Positions 22,796 to 30,893 of a DNA stretch of 48,106 nucleotides are shown here, in pieces. The translations under genes were made by a program, and so were the position numbers. How positions within the stretch are numbered: position 1 is the first letter of the stretch; every line of letters starts with the position of its first letter. The notes under the pieces are model-generated. The model made no database searches. It saw only the letters and a program-made list of their open reading frames with translations, and was not told the DNA's origin. The stretch comes from a virus: IMG/VR virus record IMGVR_UViG_3300033147_000207, positions 1 to 48,106 of that record; one strand, 5' to 3'.

Positions 22796-25212
22796 GCGAC
22801 CACCACGTAGAAGCCCCGACACATCTCCGCGCCAGCGCAGCTCGCCGGGGGCATGTTTGCGAAATATTCCTCGGTGTTCACTTTGTACTTCGTTCCGTCC
22901 AGCACGGCGCACGGTCCGCAAGTCGCTTTATCCAATACCTCGGATCGTATCACGAACCGAATCGCATCGCGTCGCGCCTGGATTTCCGCGTTCCGTCCCC
23001 AGTTCATCGCAACGCTCGACAACTCGCGCCCTTGCGGCTTACGGGAACGCAGCGAAAGACCGTCCATGAAACCAACCAGCCCTTGCTCCATAGCTGCACC
23101 GGTTGCGCCTTGCTCGGCCAGCCGAATCAGTTCTGTGCTGAACTCCGTCACCATGGAATCGACCAATTTCCTGACATTCAGGCCGATTCGGAGTTCTGCG
23201 TTGCGAGTGCTGATGCGCCAAGCATCGGGGCCGGTGGGCGTTTTCATCTTGCCGAGCATCCGCTTGGCCTTGAACTGCCGCTCCAGCTCCTCACGAACTT
23301 GAACACGACCGAAGCGCATCGTGCCGCGAAAGATGGGTCGCAGTTTTCGCTGTAGGGCCGCTGCCGCCATGACCTGCGGGCCGTTCGCCTTCCCGATACG
23401 CGCTACGTTCCCGGTGTGAATGCGCCCACGCACCGCACGGTCGACCAGCTCGGCCGCTATGTCCAACTGACCTTGCACCAACGTCCGAGTCAACCGAGCT
23501 TCCCACCGCTCGAGCCCACGAACGATAGTCGCCAGGGCTACGAACCGCTGTTCAAATGGCGTCGGGTGCCGAAAAAACCCGGCAGGCCGACGACCTCCAG
23601 GCGTCGGTTCGATTACTTTCGTCCCATCAGGAAGTTGTGCGATCTGCTCGATGTCGGCCTGGAGATCCGCTGAATCGAAAAGGGCCAAGGTCATACCGTC
23701 GGGCACTTTCATGTTGGCCCGCGACAGTGCGCCGAGTAAGTACCGACGGATGGTTTGGGTCAACCGGGCCTGGTCTTCCGGTTTCGGCGGTGGGTCGGTG
23801 GGCGGCGGTTTGCCCGGGTCCGGTTGGTTCGGCGGGACGTCCGGAGGCAGCTCCGGCTCCAATTCGGCCTGTTCCGTGGCACGCTCCTCCATCAGCGTTT
23901 CCGGGTCCTCGGCCATCTCTTTCAGCCGTGCCGGGACTTTGTAACCGAGCCGTGCAACCACTTCCGCCTGCAAGGGCCAACGCACACGCGGGTCATCGTC
24001 CAACGCTTCCGGGTTGGACAGCAGCTCGATCATGGCAGGTACGGTTTCCCGGTGCTCTTGCGGGTTCACCCTCTCGCAGATCAGTCGCGGGTACGACTTC
24101 ACATTGGCGAAGTTGTTGTCCACGAATTCCTGAATCAGACTGGTCTGACCGGCGATCCCCTCGTTCTCGATCATGCAAACCCACTTCGCCAGGGCGTTCA
24201 GCGGCAGCATGGCGAAGGCCATCTGCACATCACCGAGGCCGCGTGAGCCCGACTTGGTGGTACCCATCTGCAGGAACTGGTTCTGCATCGCTGCGGCCAT
24301 GTCGAGGGTTTTCCGCTCGATCATCGGGGCAGCGTCCTTCGGTGTGCCGCCCGGGTCGATGAAGCCGACTTTGCTGTTCTCGCTGTGCAGCACGTACAGG
24401 TTCTCGGGGGCCTCGCCACGCATCAGGCGCAGCGCCTTCTCCATGTTCTCTCGCTCGTTCTTGACGCTGCCTTTCGCTGCCAACGTGCCGTACGGGATCA
24501 AGGCGCCACGGCGAACCGTGTCCATGGCTTCCATCCGCTCGGCGATGTCTTTCAACTTGAACGCACGCCACAGCGGCCTGATCTTGGACTTGCCTTCGAG
24601 ATTCATCCCGCGGATGTCCAACGTGTACAGCGCCAGGTCCTCCGCCGGCAGGAACTCCTCGGTGACGTACTTGCCGTCGGGCCTCAAGTAGCTTCGGGTG
24701 ATCCCTTTCCAGTCATCGTTGCCGTCGATGTCCCATTCGTCGATGGTTCGCGGGTGCAACCACACCAGCCGCTTGTACATCTGAAACGAACCGAGCGAGG
24801 TGTTCCGGAACTCCCGCTCGCGGTAGAACAGCGCAAAGCCGTACTCCAGTAGGCCATCGAGGATCTCACCGAGTCGCTGCTTCCAACTGGTTCCGGTCCA
24901 CGCATCGCGGTTCCCACCGATGCGGTACAGGTGAGTCTCGACCAGCCCGGCGATCTCCAGGTCGCGGGCATCTTCCGAAGCCGGTTCGACGCTCCACTCC
25001 GCTTCTTGCAGCGGCGTCTTGTAGAAGCCGAGGTGGCCCGCCACTTGCGGGTCTTTCACCATCCGCTCGATGGTTTTCATCCGCTTGGCGAATTGGAACT
25101 CGGGCAGGTATTCCTCGTCTAGCTGCCCGGAGTTGAACTGGGTCCCGCTCGCCACTTTGCCCGCGTGGATGAACGAGGTGGAGGGGCGTCGCACCGTGAT
25201 TCCGTCACCCAT
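22792..25212 (-). CDS. Portal protein fused to MuF-like head morphogenesis protein (806 aa)
   Basis: Residues 1-430 are a Mu gp29/DUF935-type portal (FQFAKRMKTIERMVKDPQVA, LDGLLEYGFALFYRERE, GMNLEGKSKIRPLWRAFKLKD, GSRGLGDVQMAFAMLPLNAL). A proline-rich linker follows at about 454-484. Residues about 485-806 are MuF/SPP1-gp7-like, ending in a motif with four cysteines (TCGPCAVLDGTKY, then SCAGAEMC). In Mu these are two separate genes. GGAG precedes ATG 25212. The portal ring should sit at the packaging vertex, with the MuF part carried inside the head. Confidence 0.85.
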   Translation of the reverse strand: MGDGITVRRPSTSFIHAGKVASGTQFNSGQLDEEYLPEFQFAKRMKTIERMVKDPQVAGHLGFYKTPLQEAEWSVEPASEDARDLEIAGLVETHLYRIGGNRDAWTGTSWKQRLGEILDGLLEYGFALFYREREFRNTSLGSFQMYKRLVWLHPRTIDEWDIDGNDDWKGITRSYLRPDGKYVTEEFLPAEDLALYTLDIRGMNLEGKSKIRPLWRAFKLKDIAERMEAMDTVRRGALIPYGTLAAKGSVKNERENMEKALRLMRGEAPENLYVLHSENSKVGFIDPGGTPKDAAPMIERKTLDMAAAMQNQFLQMGTTKSGSRGLGDVQMAFAMLPLNALAKWVCMIENEGIAGQTSLIQEFVDNNFANVKSYPRLICERVNPQEHRETVPAMIELLSNPEALDDDPRVRWPLQAEVVARLGYKVPARLKEMAEDPETLMEERATEQAELEPELPPDVPPNQPDPGKPPPTDPPPKPEDQARLTQTIRRYLLGALSRANMKVPDGMTLALFDSADLQADIEQIAQLPDGTKVIEPTPGGRRPAGFFRHPTPFEQRFVALATIVRGLERWEARLTRTLVQGQLDIAAELVDRAVRGRIHTGNVARIGKANGPQVMAAAALQRKLRPIFRGTMRFGRVQVREELERQFKAKRMLGKMKTPTGPDAWRISTRNAELRIGLNVRKLVDSMVTEFSTELIRLAEQGATGAAMEQGLVGFMDGLSLRSRKPQGRELSSVAMNWGRNAEIQARRDAIRFVIRSEVLDKATCGPCAVLDGTKYKVNTEEYFANMPPASCAGAEMCRGFYVVVA

Positions 25213-25438
25213 CGGAGATCTCCATGCCGCGCAGGCATTTCAGGCAGAACATCAGCGATTCAATGTCGCCTTCCCCGCCGCCCTTCACCGCTGAATGGGT
25301 GCAGGAGACCGGCGTCAACGCTGATTTCGCCCACATCTTCTCACACCCGGCGCAAAGTTGCGCCTCGCGCGTCTTGGGTCGCGTGACCGCAAGGCCGCTC
25401 GCAACAGTTCTCCAGGGCAGCAACCGGATCCAGTTCAT
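25205..25438 (-). CDS. Small zinc-ribbon-like protein (77 aa)
   Basis: Two CxxC knuckles (CAGC at about 29-32 and CLKC at about 65-68) with another cysteine and a histidine between them suggest a zinc ribbon. It lies between terminase and portal, overlapping both (ATGA with terminase, 8 bases with portal). AGGAG and GGAG lie upstream of ATG 25438. A role in packaging or in late gene control is possible but not shown. Confidence 0.7.
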   Translation of the reverse strand: MNWIRLLPWRTVASGLAVTRPKTREAQLCAGCEKMWAKSALTPVSCTHSAVKGGGEGDIESLMFCLKCLRGMEISDG

Positions 25439-26841
25439 AGCTCCATGCTCCTATAATTCTCGGCGGTGTCTTGGTCAGCATCACGGTCCACACCAGCGCG
25501 GATGATGTGCGTCTCGGAAAGCAGAATCGGGCGGTGGTGGTAGTCCAGCCAGTACGTGAACGCATCGGCGGCGTGAGTACGCAGGCTCTCGGGCGGGTTG
25601 TGGCTCTTGGCGATCTGCGGGCGCCCTTCCACCCAGTAGTTCTGCTCGAGGTCCTCGATCAGCTCCGGGCACCGCTCGTGGTTGATGACCACTTTGTAGC
25701 CGCGCGAACCGAAGTGATGGTTTGCTGTGTTCACACGGTCGCGCACCACCGGGTTGGCCGCGGGCATATTCAGCAGCACCGACTCGAACTTCCCGTCGCA
25801 CACATCCATCAGACCGCTGTAACAAGTCTCCCCGGTGTTCGCCGATCGGCTGTTGCCCGCTGCATCGCCGCAGACAATCACCTCTCCGGCGTGACGCGCA
25901 ACCTCACCACAGTCACGGCCATATCGCCTCACGAATTCCGACGCAGCCTTCTCCACATCCTCGTTGTACCCCAGTGCAATCTCATCGAAAGCAACCACGG
26001 CGTTCCCGTAGTCCTGAACCAGCACCCACCGCATAGCGTCAATGTTGAAGTCGCAAGTGAGATGGATCGGTAGCGCCGGGTCGTACTCAGCGCGGAGGTT
26101 CGGGTCCTCGGTGGTGTGAAGGGTGCGGGAGAACTTCTTGTAGCACCGCCCGGTGAACATCGGGACGAACATGGCATCGAGGTAGGCCGCGGCCTGGGAT
26201 TCGTCGTGCTGGTAATCCTTCGCCAGCTCGGTCGGGTAGAAAGCTATGTCGTTGTGCCACTCCGTTGCACGGATGGTTACGTGGGGCAGCTTCGGGCGGT
26301 TGAACAGGTGAGCGAACCAGGTGATGCCCTCCGGTGAGCCGGTTGCGAACCGCTGACGCACAGCAGCTCGTGGGTGCCGTGCACGACCACCGCCGAACTT
26401 CCATGCGTTGTAGTCCATCTTGCCCGGCTCATCGAAACCGACGTGGCTCATGTTCGGGCCTTTCAACCGTTCCGGGTGTTCCGCCGATCGCAGTAGCGTT
26501 CGCGCACCGTGAAATTGCGGTGGCCAGATGATGGTGGGTCGGGCGTTCCCGCTGAGAATTCTGATCGGTATACCCAGCTCGTCTCGTATGACTTCCTCGT
26601 ACGCCACGATGAGAACGTCCCGGACCAGACCGAAGGTCGGTTCGACCAGCATCGACGGGTAGGCCCGTCCGGTGTGCTGAATATTGTAGAGATGCAGCAG
26701 CATATCCTTGATGACCAGAGAGCGAGTCTTCCCGGTGCCCAGGGAGCCGACAACAGCAATGCGGGCATGGTCGTCGTAGTTCGTCCAGAACTCGAACTGA
26801 TGCGGGAGGCCCTCAATTTTTGGGCTGTGGCGGATGGTCAA
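25435..26841 (-). CDS. terL: Terminase large subunit (468 aa)
   Basis: DNA packaging motor. The ATPase domain has Walker A GSLGTGKT (32-39) and Walker B HVGFDE (D137, E138). The RNaseH-like nuclease domain has LTCDFNID (D264, D268), VIVCGDAAGN (D326) and the C-terminal HAADAFTYW motif. No ATG is available before residue 47, and TAG precedes the first codon, so translation probably starts at TTG 26841, with a GGGGGAA ribosome site. It overlaps the small subunit gene by 29 bases. Confidence 0.93.
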   Translation of the reverse strand: MTIRHSPKIEGLPHQFEFWTNYDDHARIAVVGSLGTGKTRSLVIKDMLLHLYNIQHTGRAYPSMLVEPTFGLVRDVLIVAYEEVIRDELGIPIRILSGNARPTIIWPPQFHGARTLLRSAEHPERLKGPNMSHVGFDEPGKMDYNAWKFGGGRARHPRAAVRQRFATGSPEGITWFAHLFNRPKLPHVTIRATEWHNDIAFYPTELAKDYQHDESQAAAYLDAMFVPMFTGRCYKKFSRTLHTTEDPNLRAEYDPALPIHLTCDFNIDAMRWVLVQDYGNAVVAFDEIALGYNEDVEKAASEFVRRYGRDCGEVARHAGEVIVCGDAAGNSRSANTGETCYSGLMDVCDGKFESVLLNMPAANPVVRDRVNTANHHFGSRGYKVVINHERCPELIEDLEQNYWVEGRPQIAKSHNPPESLRTHAADAFTYWLDYHHRPILLSETHIIRAGVDRDADQDTAENYRSMEL

Positions 26842-27364
26842 CTATCGTTCCCCCGCCGTTGCTCCCGTTACTCCCGTTACCGGCCGCGGCTCCGTTACCA
26901 TTGCCCTCAACTCCTTGTGGTTCCCCGTGTTTGTTGACGCCACGAATCAGCGACACGGTGATGCCGTCAATCAGTGAATCGCCCGCACCGATCGCTGCGG
27001 CCATATCGCCCTTCCACTCAGCGGGTCGCCGGTTGCACAACCAGAACTTCAGCGCGGGGACGTTGCCGGCCCGCACCATGTCGTACAGCCGTTTCTGGGC
27101 GTAGTCATCCGCGAAGGCCCGCGCCTCGTCAATCTGGTCCCGCAGCTTCAGAGCTCGTACGCACTTACGGCAAGTGGATGCACCGCATTCGCACAGCGGG
27201 TCGGGCGTCATGGCTTTGTACAGCGCTCGAGCGGTCAGCCCGTCCAGGTCGGTCTCCCGCGCCGCGTTGAAGCAGGCCAACTCCAGACCGGACCCAACTC
27301 GGATCGCCGTGCAGATCTTCTTGACCACCGGCGGGGTCAGTTTGTATCGACGCCTGCTAGACAC
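26813..27364 (-). CDS. terS: Terminase small subunit (183 aa)
   Basis: N-terminal helix-turn-helix-like region (KLTPPVVKKICTAIRVGSGLELACFNAA) for DNA recognition. A cysteine cluster CECGASTCRKC (57-67) may bind zinc. Then the typical small-subunit segment AQKRLYDMVRAGNVPALKFWLCNRRPAEWKGD, in helical oligomerising sequence. The C-terminus is Gly/Asn-rich and disordered. Starts at GTG 27364 with GAGGTGA upstream, overlapping the preceding gene by 8 bases. The long overlap with terL supports joint translation. Confidence 0.82.
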   Translation of the reverse strand: MSSRRRYKLTPPVVKKICTAIRVGSGLELACFNAARETDLDGLTARALYKAMTPDPLCECGASTCRKCVRALKLRDQIDEARAFADDYAQKRLYDMVRAGNVPALKFWLCNRRPAEWKGDMAAAIGAGDSLIDGITVSLIRGVNKHGEPQGVEGNGNGAAAGNGSNGSNGGGTIVDHPPQPKN

Positions 27365-27602
27365 AACTCACCTCATCCAGCCCAACCGCCTTCGGTCGCT
27401 TGGCTGTTTTCGGTTCACCGTCGTTGAGCAGCGCCTCGCGGGCAACGGTGATTTCGTTGTTGAGCCAGTCGATCATCCGATCCGGGTCGAGCATGGTTGC
27501 TTGACTACGAATCAGCTGCAGCGTTCGCAGCCGCACGTCGCAGTTGTGCGTGGCCCGTGGGGTCTTCGATCTGGCCTTTGTTTCCGACCGATCCTCGCCC
27601 AT
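27357..27602 (-). CDS. Hypothetical small protein upstream of terminase (81 aa)
   Basis: Basic N-terminus, then a probable helix (MLDPDRMIDWLNNEITVAREALLN) and a Lys-rich tail. GAGAGG precedes ATG 27602. Its first 98 bases overlap the end of the ABC-GNAT gene in another frame, which is unusual here but supported by the ribosome site and by the 8-base overlap with terS downstream. Not recognised. Confidence 0.6.
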   Translation of the reverse strand: MGEDRSETKARSKTPRATHNCDVRLRTLQLIRSQATMLDPDRMIDWLNNEITVAREALLNDGEPKTAKRPKAVGLDEVSCV

Positions 27603-28725
27603 GAATCAACCTCTCTGCCATGACCGAATCCATGGCTTCTCCAGTGTACTCGAACGTCGCGTTCGGCCTGGTGCCTTGCGCGGTGCGTCCGCCTTTTGCG
27701 TTCATCAAGGTGCTGCTCTTACCGCTCGGTCGGAACGATGCCGGTCGTTGCAGCATTTTCCACACAGCGGCCTTCATGTTCGCCCGGATCAGCGACGGGT
27801 GAGCTGGGTACGTGTGCAACCGGTAGCCCAACGCCTTGTACGCCGCGGCCAACGTGTCCTTCAGCACGAACGACAAACCAAGCCCTTGCCAATCCGGGAG
27901 CGTCACATGCCTGCTGATGCCTCGGATGTTACGCGCACCGACGGATGGATGCGGGCGATGCAGCACACCGCTGAAGGTCGCCAGGGTTCCGTTGCACCAG
28001 AGCCCGTAACATTGCGCCGTGCGGTTCAGCGCTGCGGTCAGATAATGAAATGGAGCGAACTGATCCCAGACGGCGTACGGAACTTTAGCAACGCTGATTT
28101 CGAGTTTTGGCCTTGGTTGAACCGCCCTCCAAGCGAATTCCATCGCCGGCAGTTGCAGCACCCAGTCGGGTTGCAACCAATCCATCACGTCGTAATGGCA
28201 AGTCACCGCGACGAACTGCTTATCGGTTTTGCGGATGTACTTCTGCACCGCATGGCTTCCGATCTGCGCCACTTGGCGGTCAACCACCGAGGTGAATTCG
28301 TCCACAACGATCGGGGCGTTGCCGCCAGCCAGAAGTCGCCGCGCAAGATCGGCTCGAAACCGTTCGCCCGTACTCAACACCGAATACGGTCGCATCCATG
28401 CCGGGATGGTATTGAACCCGACCGCTCGGCAGATGTCAGCGATCTCCGCCATGCTGTGCGCCTTCGGGAAGTCATCTACGACCGCGCCTGCGCCCCACTC
28501 CAGCGGTTCGAAGTCGCCCCACAGCTTCCGCATCACGGAAGACTTGCCGCCGCCTGACGGGCCAACCACGAGCCCGACGTTCCACTCCCGCGCCTCGATG
28601 GGGACCTCGCCTTTCCAACTGAGGCGACTGGCCTCGGCGGGGGGAACGTCGAACATGGCTTCCAACTGCCGCACTCGCCCGGTTCGGGAGAGCCGGCTCT
28701 CAACTACGAGATCAACGCTTGGCAT
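27505..28725 (-). CDS. ABC-type ATPase fused to GNAT acyltransferase domain, COG2401-like (406 aa)
   Basis: An ABC ATPase half has Walker A GPSGGGKSS (55-63), signature LSTGERFR (117-124), Walker B PIVVDEF (138-144) and H-loop H177. Residues about 205-325 are a GNAT-like domain, with the acetyl-CoA loop pattern RHVTLPDWQGLGLS (272-285) and an HYL element (227-229). No membrane segments occur, so it is not a transporter. This domain pair resembles COG2401 (ABC ATPase fused to a predicted acetyltransferase). It follows the ParB/Srx-like gene with a 22-base overlap. Acyl modification of DNA, protein or RNA is possible; the substrate is unknown. The start at ATG 28725 avoids a long low-quality N-terminal extension. 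Confidence 0.85.
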   Translation of the reverse strand: MPSVDLVVESRLSRTGRVRQLEAMFDVPPAEASRLSWKGEVPIEAREWNVGLVVGPSGGGKSSVMRKLWGDFEPLEWGAGAVVDDFPKAHSMAEIADICRAVGFNTIPAWMRPYSVLSTGERFRADLARRLLAGGNAPIVVDEFTSVVDRQVAQIGSHAVQKYIRKTDKQFVAVTCHYDVMDWLQPDWVLQLPAMEFAWRAVQPRPKLEISVAKVPYAVWDQFAPFHYLTAALNRTAQCYGLWCNGTLATFSGVLHRPHPSVGARNIRGISRHVTLPDWQGLGLSFVLKDTLAAAYKALGYRLHTYPAHPSLIRANMKAAVWKMLQRPASFRPSGKSSTLMNAKGGRTAQGTRPNATFEYTGEAMDSVMAERLIHGRGSVGNKGQIEDPTGHAQLRRAAANAAADS

Positions 28726-29285
28726 GAGAGGCCCTCCTCTTCGAACCGCTGCAGCAGCTCGACCTGGTGTTCCTCTCCCTTGCACTGGACGATGACCCGG
28801 TACTCCAGATCCAGCCCGACTTCCTGTTCGTTGTCCAGGCTGTCGGCCATATCGCCGACGATGCGGTCGATCTGGCCTGTGTCGAAGCCGGTCATGGTCG
28901 CGTCCAACCCGCTGTCGTCGCGGAGCTCCTGAAGAATGCCCTTGAGACGGTCTACGTCCCAATCGCCAGCCATCGCCGGGTTGTTCAGCGCGATATTCAG
29001 CGCCTTCTCCATCCCGGAGTCCAGGTCCACCCAGGTGACGGGCATCTTGTCCATGCCGTTCAGCTCGGCGGCCTTGACGCGCTGATGACCTCCGACGATC
29101 ACCGGTTCGTCGCTGTCGGCCCAACCCTTTTCTGCGCTGCGGCGATTCAGTACGACCGGGGCGACCATACCGAAGTCGTCCAGCGATCGGCGCAACCGTC
29201 CAAGCGCAGCGCTGCTGATTTTTCTCGGGTTGTAGTCAGCGAACCGAGTCAGCAGTTCGACGACCGTTAAGCTCTGTACTTTCAT
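28704..29285 (-). CDS. ParB/sulfiredoxin-fold protein (193 aa)
   Basis: N-terminal ParB/Srx-like domain: YNPRKIS (18-24), then VIVGGHQRVKAAELNG (62-77) with the GGHQR element, followed by a segment typical of ParB-like nucleases in phages (NIALNNPAMAGDWDVDRLK). No helix-turn-helix is visible, unlike the larger ParB at 33063..34757. GGAGG precedes ATG 29285. The parS-like palindrome lies about 50 bases upstream. Such stand-alone domains can be nucleotide-binding or nuclease enzymes; its partner is probably the overlapping ABC-GNAT gene. Confidence 0.85.
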   Translation of the reverse strand: MKVQSLTVVELLTRFADYNPRKISSAALGRLRRSLDDFGMVAPVVLNRRSAEKGWADSDEPVIVGGHQRVKAAELNGMDKMPVTWVDLDSGMEKALNIALNNPAMAGDWDVDRLKGILQELRDDSGLDATMTGFDTGQIDRIVGDMADSLDNEQEVGLDLEYRVIVQCKGEEHQVELLQRFEEEGLSCQALIS

Positions 29286-29331
29286 TCCGCCTCCGGTGAG
29301 GCTGTGGGGATGGTTCCATCCTACCGCACGG

Positions 29332-29351
29332 AATGTTCCACGTGGAACATT
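29332..29351. promoter_or_regulatory. parS-like centromere palindrome
   Basis: AATGTTCCACGTGGAACATT is a perfect 20-bp palindrome whose central 16 bases fit the bacterial chromosomal parS consensus (TGTTNCACGTGNAACA). It is in the gap upstream of the ParB/Srx-like gene. I found no second perfect copy; other CACGTG words in the window lack the flanking arms. Confidence 0.85.
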
Positions 29352-29411
29352 TGCAAACCGGGTGGCACGCCCTACGGTGAGGGATCGTGCCTTTCAGGGG
29401 CTTTTTTGGTT

Positions 29412-29858
29412 TTACGTCCCGGAGTGGGCGTATGGATTGGGAGGCGTGACTTCGGGAAACAGTTCGCACATTCCGGTTGCGCGTGGCTTGGTTGGATCAT
29501 CCGGTGTGGTGTCACCGAACTCCAGCACTTTGAATTCGATCCGTGTCACTTCGGTGCCGAACGGTTCGCATTTCTGGCTGTTTGCGAACCTTTGGATGAA
29601 TTCGGTCGCGGTTATATCGTCGAAACCTTCCCGGTGAACGTCGCATTGGGTGATGCTGCTCAGCGGTTCGATGGTGACTCCGAGGACTTCGATCACGCCC
29701 ATGACCACCGGTTTTTCCCCGAGTTTCAGTCCCATGGCCTTTTTCACGACCTTGAGTTGCTGTCCGGGTTCGAGGTTACGCCAACCGAGCCGTCTCGTGA
29801 CCGTTTTGTTACCGGCGAGGAACGACTGTTGCGTGAGGGCGAAGCTGATCATCCGCAT
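29412..29858 (-). CDS. ASCH/PUA-like domain protein (148 aa)
   Basis: The first half matches small phage ASCH-type proteins: MISFALTQQSFLAGNKTVTR then RLGWRNLEPGQQLKVVKKAM and GLKLGEKPVVMGVIEVL. A conserved-looking EGFDDITATEFIQRF follows, and the strand VTRIEFKVLEF closes the domain. ASCH domains bind RNA or modified nucleosides; the exact role here is unknown. Start ATG 29858 has a weak GAGGG upstream. It is the last gene before the parS-like gap. Confidence 0.75.
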   Translation of the reverse strand: MRMISFALTQQSFLAGNKTVTRRLGWRNLEPGQQLKVVKKAMGLKLGEKPVVMGVIEVLGVTIEPLSSITQCDVHREGFDDITATEFIQRFANSQKCEPFGTEVTRIEFKVLEFGDTTPDDPTKPRATGMCELFPEVTPPNPYAHSGT

Positions 29859-29877
29859 GCCCTCGATTGTATCAGAG

Positions 29878-30042
29878 TCAGGAGACAGCGTTACCCTCTG
29901 CGTACTCGTATGCGCTCAGGAGCATTCCGAGGTCCCATTCGTCTATTGCCCCGTTTGCTACGAACCACACCACGAGTAGGCGTGTCACTGGGTTCTGCGG
30001 GTCCAGCGTTCGGATTGTTGGTTGGTGGTAGGCGCGTTTCAT
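29878..30042 (-). CDS. Hypothetical small protein (54 aa)
   Basis: Starts MKRAYHQPTIRTLDPQNPVT; a hydrophobic stretch (TRLLVVWFVANGAI) is followed by an acidic C-terminus. The ATG at 30042, after GTGGGGATC, is preferred over 30072, which lies inside a stem-loop. Not recognised. Confidence 0.55.
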   Translation of the reverse strand: MKRAYHQPTIRTLDPQNPVTRLLVVWFVANGAIDEWDLGMLLSAYEYAEGNAVS

Positions 30043-30058
30043 TTCGATCCCCACGCTT

Positions 30059-30087
30059 GCGGGGCCGAGCATTGCACCCGGCCCCGC
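30059..30087. terminator. 9-bp GC-rich stem-loop
   Basis: GCGGGGCCG (30059-30067) and CGGCCCCGC (30079-30087) are perfect inverted repeats with an 11-base loop, 16 bp after the stop of the exported protein at 30104. There is no T-run on the minus side, so it may be an attenuator or mRNA end structure. Confidence 0.6.
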
Positions 30088-30103
30088 GTTTCGTTTCGCC
30101 GTT

Positions 30104-30370
30104 CTACAGTGGGCACGGGCCGTGTTGCGGGTCGCATTCGCCTCGGCTCTCGCATTCAGCTATGGCGAGGCCGAGTGCGACGGCCTGGTCGGCTGTTCCG
30201 CATCCGGTGTCGTACATATCGCACTGATCCTCGATCTGTTGCTGGCACGAGAAGGCGCATGCTGCGATGGTCGCGCCCTCCAGTGTGCAGGTGAGTGTCG
30301 GTCGCGCTTGCAACGCCACGATGGCGCCGAGCAAGACGAGTACGGCGAGGATTGTTACGAGCTTTCTCAT
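30104..30370 (-). CDS. Exported, disulfide-rich small protein (88 aa)
   Basis: A clear signal peptide (MRKLVTILAVLVLLGAIVAL) is followed by about 65 residues with eight cysteines (LTC, AAC, FSC, DQC, TGC, AEC, GEC, GPC), suggesting a secreted disulfide-bonded protein. Start ATG 30370 has GGAG upstream and overlaps the preceding stop (ATGA); the frame continues upstream only inside neighbouring genes. It is near another exported protein (30890..31315). A role in superinfection exclusion or the periplasm is possible but unproven. Confidence 0.75.
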   Translation of the reverse strand: MRKLVTILAVLVLLGAIVALQARPTLTCTLEGATIAACAFSCQQQIEDQCDMYDTGCGTADQAVALGLAIAECESRGECDPQHGPCPL

Positions 30371-30561
30371 CGGTCGCTCCTTTCTGCCGCGAGGTGCTGC
30401 TCTACGGCTTGGTTGAAGACTTGGATTGCTGCTGCGTATCGCTGATCGGTCACGTTCAACGCAGCGAGTCTGTGACACGCTCCCCAGATAGGGCACCCGT
30501 TGCAGTTCTGGGGGAATTTCCCAATGAACTCCTCGCATATGGGTTTGTGCGCCGGGTTCAT
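30367..30561 (-). CDS. Small zinc-finger-like protein with CEEF motif (64 aa)
   Basis: Starts MNPAHKPICEEFIGKFPQNC. The pattern C-x10-C-x2-C-x5-C-H (CEEF ... CNGCPIWGACH) suggests one metal site. A near-copy of the motif forms the end of the protein at 35047..35661. A longer reading from ATG 30672 would overlap the upstream gene; neither start has a strong ribosome site. The helix after the motif (AAAIQVFNQAVEQHLAAE) may mediate oligomerisation. Confidence 0.65.
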   Translation of the reverse strand: MNPAHKPICEEFIGKFPQNCNGCPIWGACHRLAALNVTDQRYAAAIQVFNQAVEQHLAAERSDR

Positions 30562-30575
30562 TGGTTGCGTTTCGG

Positions 30576-30893
30576 TCAAAACATCGTGCACGGTCGTGGG
30601 CGCGGACCTGTCCCGACCGATCGGCCATGGTCGCGGCCGCGCTTCCGTCCGTGCGTGACCAATTTGTACCATTTGGCCCTTGCGATCATGCGATGGCAGT
30701 CGAGGCAGCGTTCCCGCCCGCCTTCGAGGTGTTTCAGGCGCTTTTTCGACCGTGCGATCTTTTTCATGGTGACTGGGACCATGGCGCGAAACAATCGAGT
30801 GAAGAGGCCCGCTGATTTGCGCGGCGGCATGGATCGGTTATACCGCCGCGCCCGGTAACGGTTCTTCCGTCTCAGCTTTCTGTTGTAGCTCAT
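30576..30893 (-). CDS. Very basic small protein with CxxCH element (105 aa)
   Basis: Extremely Arg/Lys-rich (MSYNRKLRRKNRYRARRYNR onward), with RCLDCHRMIARAKWYKLVTH in the second half, which may bind zinc, and an RG-rich tail. Nucleic-acid binding is likely from charge. Start ATG 30893 overlaps the stop of the upstream lipoprotein gene (ATGA). No family recognised. Confidence 0.65.
   Translation of the reverse strand: MSYNRKLRRKNRYRARRYNRSMPPRKSAGLFTRLFRAMVPVTMKKIARSKKRLKHLEGGRERCLDCHRMIARAKWYKLVTHGRKRGRDHGRSVGTGPRPRPCTMF

Noticed and set aside
29370-29411. Plus-strand terminator (T6 near 29401)
   Set aside because: The T-run follows only a 3-bp stem and would act on the strand without genes; it was not annotated.
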